From a virus: 20,233 bases of DNA. Positions 14,929 through 20,233 of this stretch are shown here, one piece after another (position 1 is the first letter of the stretch; the number at the start of each line of letters is the position of its first letter). The stretch is taken from positions 1 to 20,233 of IMG/VR virus record IMGVR_UViG_3300031972_001263; one strand, written 5' to 3'. Both the position numbers and the translations under genes were made by a program. The notes under the pieces are model-generated. The model did not search any database, was not told where the DNA came from, and saw only the letters and a program-made list of their open reading frames with translations.

Positions 14929-15521
14929 ACAAACATGAAATATTTCCAACGATGGTATATCAATTCAATTGTGGTTTTGATGACCTCAAAGCAATTGATA
15001 TAACACAAATGAATACATATATTTTGGCAAATGAAAGGGAGGATATTGTAAATCAATCTAAGGATGGTTTACAAACTTTGTCTACATTTAGAAATTTGAC
15101 AGATATTGTATATGACCAAAATAAAAAATATCTCACTGACTTACAATATGAGTTTGATGAGATAGAGATTACAAGCATGTGGTCCAATCATCTAAAGCCT
15201 GGACAATCACATCCACCTCACACACATTCTAATAATTTGCTTTCTGGAGTGTTCTATCTTAACTCAGAATTTCCGGCAACACCAATTCAATTCTTTGATC
15301 CCAGACCCCAAGCAAACATTCTGTCTCCAAGAAATGAACCAAACAAATATAATGCAAGCATGATACAGTTCAATTGTTTGCCATGCACAGGATATATTTT
15401 TCCTGCTTGGTTACAACACTGGGTTCCTCCCACTCCCGTTGATAGAGTAAGCATATCTTGGAATATTTTAGTTAGAGGTCAGTACGGGGAAACTGAAACT
15501 TTCCAAAATGCTAATATCTAA
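14916..15521 (+). CDS. Second 2OG-Fe(II) oxygenase, TIGR02466-like family
   Basis: This 201-residue protein belongs to a different branch of the 2-oxoglutarate/Fe(II) oxygenases, of the kind recurrent in marine phages. Marks are EIFPTMVYQF at the N-terminus, TSMWSNHLKPGQSHPPHTHS (about residues 86-105), LLSGVFYLN, IQFFDPRP, and the C-terminal GYIFPAWLQHWVPPT...RVSISWNI. Iron ligands are probably His102/His104 and His168, with Arg177 for 2-oxoglutarate. It is not similar in sequence to the preceding oxygenase. The start is ATG 14916, inside the end of the previous gene, behind AAGGTGGAG (14898-14906). It overlaps uvsW by 14 bases. Substrate unknown; it may act on phage or host protein. Confidence 0.85.
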   Translation: MVNVNKHEIFPTMVYQFNCGFDDLKAIDITQMNTYILANEREDIVNQSKDGLQTLSTFRNLTDIVYDQNKKYLTDLQYEFDEIEITSMWSNHLKPGQSHPPHTHSNNLLSGVFYLNSEFPATPIQFFDPRPQANILSPRNEPNKYNASMIQFNCLPCTGYIFPAWLQHWVPPTPVDRVSISWNILVRGQYGETETFQNANI

Positions 15522-16974
15522 AAAGAACGAAGTCTATCTAAGGTTGATTGATGTTGAGCCATCCATTGCTGCTGAACTCAATGATTTCTTTACCTTTGAG
15601 GTTCCCGGCTTTAAATACATGCCTGCATATAGAAGTAAAATGTGGGATGGAAAAATTAGGTTGTACAATATTGTCACAGGGGAGATTTATGTGGGACTTC
15701 TCCCCTATATAGAAGAATATCTTAATAATAATGGTGAAGGTTATGAATTCGCAGACGGGATCACAAGTAAAAGAGATGTTGCCAGAAGTGTGGTGCAAGG
15801 GTTTGTGCGAGGGCTTAGACCCACCCTTAATGGAAAAAGAATTGAAGTACGAGATTATCAACTTGATGCCATTGCCCACGCTATCGCCACAAATCGTTCT
15901 TTGCTTATTTCTCCTACTGCTTCCGGTAAGTCATTAATAATATATTGTCTTGTTCGTTACTACCAAATGATGGAACTAAAGACTTTGATCTTGGTTCCAA
16001 CCACTTCGCTTGTCGAACAGATGTATAAAGATTTTAAGGACTATGGATGGAGTTCTGGAACATATTGCCAGAAAATATATCAGGGTTATGACAAGAAGGT
16101 AACAAAGGATGTTGTAATATCTACTTGGCAATCTATTCACAGAATGCCTAGACAATACTTTAGACAGTTTGGTGCAGTGTTTGGTGATGAAGCACACTTG
16201 TTTAAAGCAAAGTCGCTTACAGGTATTATGACAAAGCTTGACACTTGCAAATATCGTTTTGGACTAACAGGCACATTAGATGGAACTCAAACACACAGAT
16301 TGGTGTTGGAAGGATTGTTTGGTAAAGCGAAATATGTTGTAACCACCAAAGAATTGATTGATGATAAAACATTAGCTAACCTAAAGATTGATTGTATAAT
16401 TTTAAAATATCCTGATGAGGATAGGCAAATAGTAAAGGATTTTGAATATGCCGCAGAACTGGAATACATCGTCACTAAGGCTGAAAGGAATACTTTCGTA
16501 TGCGATCTTGTGGGCCACCTCAGTGGCAATACTCTCGTTCTTTTTCAGTTCGTAGAGAAGCATGGTAAGATTCTGTATGATATAATACACGATAAATACA
16601 AAGACAGAAAAGTTTTCTTTGTATATGGTGGCGTAGCTACAGATATCAGGGAAGAGATACGAGAGATTGTAGAAAATGAAAAGGATGCCGTTATTGTTGC
16701 GAGTTATGGTACTTTCAGCACTGGTATTAATATTCGCAACATCAACAACATCGTGTTTGCAAGCCCCTCGAAAAGCAAAATCAGAGTGCTTCAGTCGCTT
16801 GGGCGTGGGTTGCGACAACAAGGAGGGGATAAGACCTTACGACTTTATGATATATCCGATGACCTCTCTCTCGATTCTAAACTAAATTTCACTCTAAGAC
16901 ACTTTAAAGAAAGACTAAATATATATGATGACCAGAAATTTGATTATGAAATTAGAAGGATAAACTTAAAATGA
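15508..16974 (+). CDS. uvsW: DNA/RNA helicase UvsW
   Basis: UvsW is a RecG-like superfamily 2 helicase that unwinds R-loops, drives branch migration and fork regression, and in T4 switches replication from origin to recombination mode. It has 488 residues, close to T4. The N-terminal domain (LNDFFTFEVPGFKYMPAYRS, KMWDGKIRLY) is UvsW-specific, matching T4 FFSFEADGYRFNP and NWDGRIRLL. Helicase motifs follow: Walker A SPTASGKS (Lys141), DEAH at 227-230, motif III GLTGTLDG, and motifs V/VI VASYGTFSTGINI and QSLGRGLRQ. The C-terminus DDQKFDYEIRRINLK mirrors T4. ATG 15508 starts inside the previous gene; the stop overlaps the next start as ATGA. Confidence 0.96.
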   Translation: MLISKKNEVYLRLIDVEPSIAAELNDFFTFEVPGFKYMPAYRSKMWDGKIRLYNIVTGEIYVGLLPYIEEYLNNNGEGYEFADGITSKRDVARSVVQGFVRGLRPTLNGKRIEVRDYQLDAIAHAIATNRSLLISPTASGKSLIIYCLVRYYQMMELKTLILVPTTSLVEQMYKDFKDYGWSSGTYCQKIYQGYDKKVTKDVVISTWQSIHRMPRQYFRQFGAVFGDEAHLFKAKSLTGIMTKLDTCKYRFGLTGTLDGTQTHRLVLEGLFGKAKYVVTTKELIDDKTLANLKIDCIILKYPDEDRQIVKDFEYAAELEYIVTKAERNTFVCDLVGHLSGNTLVLFQFVEKHGKILYDIIHDKYKDRKVFFVYGGVATDIREEIREIVENEKDAVIVASYGTFSTGINIRNINNIVFASPSKSKIRVLQSLGRGLRQQGGDKTLRLYDISDDLSLDSKLNFTLRHFKERLNIYDDQKFDYEIRRINLK

Positions 16975-17369
16975 ACACAGATTCTTATAAAGTTTTGAAA
17001 TTGTCTAACGGCGAAATGATTGTGTGCGAAATCAACGATTACGATGATAAAATATATGATATCATGAATCCACTAAGAATGGATGTTATTCCAATAAAAA
17101 GCCGAAACGGTGGAATAGGCGAAACCTTAAACCTGACTCCGTGGATGCAACATTTTACAGACCAGAAGTATTTCAATATTGAAAAGAATCAGTGCATCTT
17201 AATAGCTGATGCCTCCGTAGGATTGTCAAAGTATTATGAATATGTGATGCTTAGAATTGATGATAGCTGGGACAACGGAGATAACTTAATTCCCGAAGAT
17301 AATACAGATGAAGATGTATATGATGATCTTCTAGAAGAGATTAAAGCAGAATCTAAACTTATTCATTGA
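16971..17369 (+). CDS. Small unknown protein, possible LSm-like fold
   Basis: This 132-residue protein starts inside the uvsW stop (ATGA) with a weak AAGGA upstream. The N-terminal half has a pattern that resembles Sm-like beta barrels: VLKLSNGEMIVCEINDYDDK, then a strand YDIMNPLRMDVIP, and IEKNQCILIADASVGLSKYY. The C-terminus is very acidic (about 15 Asp/Glu in the last 35 residues). Small proteins of this kind occur near uvsW and gene 55 in marine T4-like phages. An LSm-like RNA or nucleoprotein-binding role is inferred only from the strand pattern; I recognise no catalytic residues. It is the last gene of the uvsY-uvsW run before a 124-base gap with a new promoter. Confidence 0.65.
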   Translation: MNTDSYKVLKLSNGEMIVCEINDYDDKIYDIMNPLRMDVIPIKSRNGGIGETLNLTPWMQHFTDQKYFNIEKNQCILIADASVGLSKYYEYVMLRIDDSWDNGDNLIPEDNTDEDVYDDLLEEIKAESKLIH

Positions 17370-17407
17370 CCCAACCACATACTTAATGTACACTCTTTTT
17401 TTACCTG

Positions 17408-17446
17408 AGTCAAGTCTCCTAATGAAAAAAATAAAGGGACTTGACT
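17408..17446 (+). promoter_or_regulatory. 9-bp inverted repeat overlapping the gene 55 promoter -35 box
   Basis: AGTCAAGTC at 17408-17416 and GACTTGACT at 17438-17446 are exact complements, 21 bases apart. The right arm contains the -35 hexamer TTGACT. It could be a palindromic operator or simply a hairpin in read-through transcripts. Confidence 0.4.
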
Positions 17447-17469
17447 TTTGTTGTTGTAAGTAGTATTAT
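17441..17469 (+). promoter_or_regulatory. Host sigma70-type promoter for gene 55
   Basis: TTGACT (17441-17446), a 17-base spacer and TATTAT (17464-17469). The start would be near 17476, about 18 bases before the gene 55 ATG. It is a good match to the host consensus, unlike the TATAAATA boxes elsewhere, fitting early or middle expression of the late sigma factor. Confidence 0.7.
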
Positions 17470-17493
17470 AAGATATATTATTTGGAGATTTAA

Positions 17494-18030
17494 ATGGCAA
17501 AGAAAAAAGGTATTCATTATGTAGACAATAAACAATTTCTACAAGCAATGATTGAATGGCGTGAAGAATATGATCTCGCAGAAGAGAATGGAAAACAAAC
17601 ACCACCTGTAACAAACTACATTGGTGAATGCTTTCTAAAGATTGCTACTCATCTAGCTTATAAACCAAACTTTATTAATTACACATATAGAGAAGATATG
17701 GTTTCTGATGGTATCGAAAACTGCCTGCAATATGTTAAAAACTTCAATCCAGAAAAATCAAAAAATCCTTTCGCATACTTTACGCAAATCATCTATTACG
17801 CTTTCCTTAGACGAATTGCGAAAGAGAAGAAACAAAGTCACGTTAGAAATAAAATGATTGAGCGTGACGCATATGATTCATTCACCACAATGGAAGGAGA
17901 TGATTCTTCTTATTATGTTGAGGGAATTGATACTAAATTATTCTTACCAGAAGAAGATGTTTATAAACCAAAGAAAAAAGAGCCAGCAAAGAAAAAAGGG
18001 TTGGAAGTTTTTATGGAGAAAGACACTTGA
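17494..18030 (+). CDS. gp55: Late transcription sigma factor gp55
   Basis: gp55 is the small sigma-like factor that directs host RNA polymerase to TATAAATA late promoters, linked to the gp45 sliding clamp. It has 178 residues against 185 in T4. The match includes YVDNKQFLQAMIEW (T4 YVNNKELLQAIIDW), YREDMVSDGIENCLQYVKNF (T4 [20 protein letters not shown]) and KNPFAYFTQIIYYAFLRRIAKEKK, the sigma-region-2-like core. The C-terminus GLEVFMEKD parallels the clamp-binding SLDFLYE of T4. A Lys-rich linker (KPKKKEPAKKKG) joins it to the core. TTGGAG precedes the ATG and a sigma70-type promoter lies upstream. The stop overlaps the TTG start of gene 47. Confidence 0.95.
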   Translation: MAKKKGIHYVDNKQFLQAMIEWREEYDLAEENGKQTPPVTNYIGECFLKIATHLAYKPNFINYTYREDMVSDGIENCLQYVKNFNPEKSKNPFAYFTQIIYYAFLRRIAKEKKQSHVRNKMIERDAYDSFTTMEGDDSSYYVEGIDTKLFLPEEDVYKPKKKEPAKKKGLEVFMEKDT

Positions 18031-19112
18031 AAATTGCATTGATTACTGATACTCATTTTGGCGCTAGAAATGACAACGCAAATTTTAATGATTATTTTTA
18101 TAAGTTCTATGAGGGTGTGTTCTTTCCATACTTACATCAGCATGGCATAAAAACTTGCATTCATTTGGGTGATGTTATGGATCGTAGAAAGTTTGTTTCG
18201 TACAAGACTGCGAAAGACTTTCGTGAAAGATTTATATTGCCATTCAGTCAACTGGAAGTTAATTTACACATGTTGGTTGGTAACCATGACACCTTCTATA
18301 AGAATACTAACGATGTGAACTCACTACAGGAACTTGTAGGTGGTAAATTTCGCAACATTAAGGTATACCCAGAAGCACAAGAGGTAGACTTTGATGGGTG
18401 TAAAATTCTTTTCATGCCTTGGATAAACAGTCAAAATTATATTCATTCTATGGGTATGATTGATGAGACAACTGCTCAAATTTGTATGGGCCATTTAGAG
18501 TTGAATGGCTTTGAGATGCAGAAGGGTATGTATATGGATCATGGCTGGGACAAGCAAGAGTTTAGAAAGTTTGATACAGTTATGAGTGGTCATTATCATC
18601 ACAAGTCAGATGATGGTCAGGTGTATTATCTCGGCACACCATATGAAATCTATTGGAATGATTGGGAAGACCCAAAAGGATTTCATATATTTGATACAGA
18701 GACAAGAGAGCTTGAGCGTATTGTAAATCCATACAACATCTTTTCCAAGATTTACTATGATGATACAGTTAATGATTATAGTCATATGATTGGCCCTTCT
18801 GCGACTGCTTATGATTTTCAAAAATATAAGAATAAGTATGTGAAACTGGTGGTAGTCAATAAGAAAGACCTATTCCAGTTTGATCAATTTGTTGATAAGC
18901 TCTTGACAGCAGACTGTCATGATGTTAAGATTGTTGAAGACTTTTCAGAGATGGATGCGAACAATGTATCTGATGATATCGTTGAGAATACAGAAGATAC
19001 GATGACATTGCTGGAAAAATATATTGACGAGTTGTCCGTAGACCTAAGTAAAGATAGACTGAAAAATACAATGAGAACCTTATATACTGAAGCACAGGAT
19101 TTGGAAATTTGA
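18027..19112 (+). CDS. gp47: Recombination nuclease subunit gp47 (Mre11-like), TTG start
   Basis: gp47 is the Mre11-type nuclease subunit that, with gp46, resects DNA ends for recombination and host DNA breakdown. It has 361 residues against 339 in T4. All phosphodiesterase motifs are present: DTH (Asp8, His10), GDVMDRR (Asp49), GNHD (Asn86, His87), GHLELNGF (His156) and SGHYHH (His189, His191). The start is TTG at 18027, because the protein then begins MKIALITDTHFG, collinear with T4 MKILNLGDWHLG; GGAG at 18015-18018 is eight bases upstream. The TTG overlaps the gene 55 stop as TTGA. Gene 46 starts in the same way at its end, so the 55-47-46 genes are translationally linked. Confidence 0.96.
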   Translation: MKIALITDTHFGARNDNANFNDYFYKFYEGVFFPYLHQHGIKTCIHLGDVMDRRKFVSYKTAKDFRERFILPFSQLEVNLHMLVGNHDTFYKNTNDVNSLQELVGGKFRNIKVYPEAQEVDFDGCKILFMPWINSQNYIHSMGMIDETTAQICMGHLELNGFEMQKGMYMDHGWDKQEFRKFDTVMSGHYHHKSDDGQVYYLGTPYEIYWNDWEDPKGFHIFDTETRELERIVNPYNIFSKIYYDDTVNDYSHMIGPSATAYDFQKYKNKYVKLVVVNKKDLFQFDQFVDKLLTADCHDVKIVEDFSEMDANNVSDDIVENTEDTMTLLEKYIDELSVDLSKDRLKNTMRTLYTEAQDLEI

Positions 19113-20233
19113 TCACTTTTGAATGCGTTAGGTGGAAGAACTTTTTATCAACTGGAAATAATTTTACCGAAATACAACTAAACAAGGAATCAACAACACT
19201 CATTATTGGTGAGAACGGCGCAGGGAAATCTACTGTGCTTGACGCATTATGCTTTGGGTTGTTTGGCAAACCTTTTCGTAACATCAATAAACCACAACTT
19301 CTCAATACTGTTAATGGTAGTGGATGTATTGTTGAGGTGGAGTTTAAGGTTGGTGGTAAGAATGTAAAGGTTGTTCGTGGCATCAAGCCAAATGTATTTG
19401 AGATTTACATCAATGACAAGATGTATAATCAGGATGCGAATGCCAGAGATTACCAGAAGTATCTGGAACAGCAAATCCTAAAGTTGAACTACCGTAGTTT
19501 TACACAGGTTGTTATTCTTGGTTCATCCACATTTGTTCCATTCATGCAATTGAAGTCCCGGCATCGTAGAGATGTTGTTGAGGAGATTTTGGATATCCAA
19601 ATCTTTTCTTTGATGAATATGATTCTCAAACAGAAACTAAAAACAATTGATGATAGTATGAAGGATATTCAATACAAAGCTGAACTAACTTCTGAAAAAA
19701 TTTCTTTGAAAGAGAAGTATATTGAAGACTTACAGGAAAATAAAAGAAAACTTTTGGTTGAAAAAACAGCTTTAATTTCTGATAATGAAGAAGAGATTTT
19801 CAAGAAGAAGAGAAAGATTGCTGACCTTCAAGATGATATTGAGTGTATGCATGAGAAGATATCTAATGCCTCAAAAATTGAGGAGAAGTTCACCAAGCTA
19901 AAAGACATTCAATCTCAACTGAAAGAAAAACATAGAGCGCATAGTAGACTTGTTGGTTTCTTTGAAGCCAATGAGGATTGCCCTACTTGTCAACAACATA
20001 TTGATGAGGTTTTCAAATCTACTATGGTTAGCAAAAAGAAAAGCGAAGCTGATAAGTTGTCTATAGGAATGAATGACCTCAAAGATGAATTGAATGCAAC
20101 CAAAGCAAAGATTGCCATAATCAATGAGGTCAATCAGAATATACAGGCAAATAATGTTGAGATTGCAAAAGAAAATAGCTCAATGTCTCAACTACAGAAA
20201 TTCAATGCGACATTACAATCAGAGATAGACCAT
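19109..20233 (+). CDS. gp46: Recombination nuclease subunit gp46 (Rad50-like), 5' part, TTG start
   Basis: gp46 is the SMC/Rad50-type ATPase partner of gp47. The frame runs open for 375 codons to the window end; T4 gp46 has about 560. The start TTG at 19109 overlaps the gene 47 stop (TTGA) and gives MITFECVRWKNFLSTG, like T4 KLNRVKYKNIMSVG. Walker A GENGAGKST (Lys40), LCFGLFGKPFR (T4 ITFGLFGKPFR), RGIKPNVFEI (identical in T4) and the Q-loop SFTQVVILGSS are conserved. Coiled-coil follows from about residue 175, with a zinc hook CPTC at 291-294, then a second helical arm. The C-terminal Walker B/signature part is outside the window. Because the frame has no stop within the window, the end is only the window edge. 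Confidence 0.96.
   Translation, partial: MITFECVRWKNFLSTGNNFTEIQLNKESTTLIIGENGAGKSTVLDALCFGLFGKPFRNINKPQLLNTVNGSGCIVEVEFKVGGKNVKVVRGIKPNVFEIYINDKMYNQDANARDYQKYLEQQILKLNYRSFTQVVILGSSTFVPFMQLKSRHRRDVVEEILDIQIFSLMNMILKQKLKTIDDSMKDIQYKAELTSEKISLKEKYIEDLQENKRKLLVEKTALISDNEEEIFKKKRKIADLQDDIECMHEKISNASKIEEKFTKLKDIQSQLKEKHRAHSRLVGFFEANEDCPTCQQHIDEVFKSTMVSKKKSEADKLSIGMNDLKDELNATKAKIAIINEVNQNIQANNVEIAKENSSMSQLQKFNATLQSEIDH

Noticed and set aside
17370-17400. Terminator after the LSm-like gene
   Set aside because: A T-run is present near 17394-17402, but I find no stem longer than three pairs in front of it.
18925-19386. 153-codon open frame on the minus strand
   Set aside because: Antisense to the well-identified gene 47/46 junction and without recognisable domains.

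Overview
The window is a continuous, AT-rich, tightly packed piece of a T4-like (Straboviridae-type) myovirus genome of marine character. The evidence is gene-by-gene similarity to T4 proteins in T4 order: terminase large subunit (17), tail sheath (18), tail tube (19), portal (20), prohead core proteins (67 and a 68-position gene), prohead protease (21), scaffold (22) and major capsid (23), followed by uvsY, uvsW, the late sigma factor gene 55 and the recombination nuclease genes 47 and 46. The AT-rich composition, the short overlapping genes, a marine-style fibre-like protein and two 2OG-Fe(II) oxygenases fit phages of marine bacteria. The host cannot be told from this stretch: SAR11-type, other marine proteobacteria and cyanobacteria all remain possible. 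No tRNA, IS element, integrase or CRISPR array was seen.

Region 1 (1-6.5 kb) holds the 3' part of gene 17, a small antisense HNH-like gene, and then 18, 19, 20, 67 and a 68-position gene. Region 2 (6.5-10.3 kb) is the rest of the head module: an unknown 151-aa protein, 21, 22 and 23, closed by a UUCG-tetraloop terminator. Region 3 (10.36-13.37 kb) is an accessory cassette with a fibre-like protein and a LamG-like protein. It is flanked by exact 37-bp direct repeats, each carrying a terminator U-tract, a late promoter and a start codon. Region 4 (13.37-17.37 kb) is a chain of abutting or overlapping genes: a tail-tube-like protein, uvsY, two different 2OG-Fe(II) oxygenases, uvsW and a possible LSm-like small protein. 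Region 5 (17.4 kb to the end) starts with a host-type sigma70 promoter and runs 55-47-46, the last two starting with TTG codons that overlap the preceding stop.

The parts fit one programme. A host-type promoter drives gp55. With the clamp gp45 and coactivator gp33, encoded elsewhere, gp55 would direct RNA polymerase to the T4-type late promoter TATAAATA. Exact copies precede 18, 22, 23, the fibre gene, the tail-tube-like gene and, on the minus strand, the HNH-like gene. Three of these promoters are so close to the start codon that the mRNAs should be leaderless or nearly so. gp46/47, UvsY and UvsW are the recombination machinery, and the head and tail genes build the particle.

No wholly new system is evident. 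The most unusual points are the repeat-flanked promoter cassette, the predicted leaderless late genes, the antisense HNH-like gene with its own late promoter, and the two oxygenases embedded between the recombination genes.
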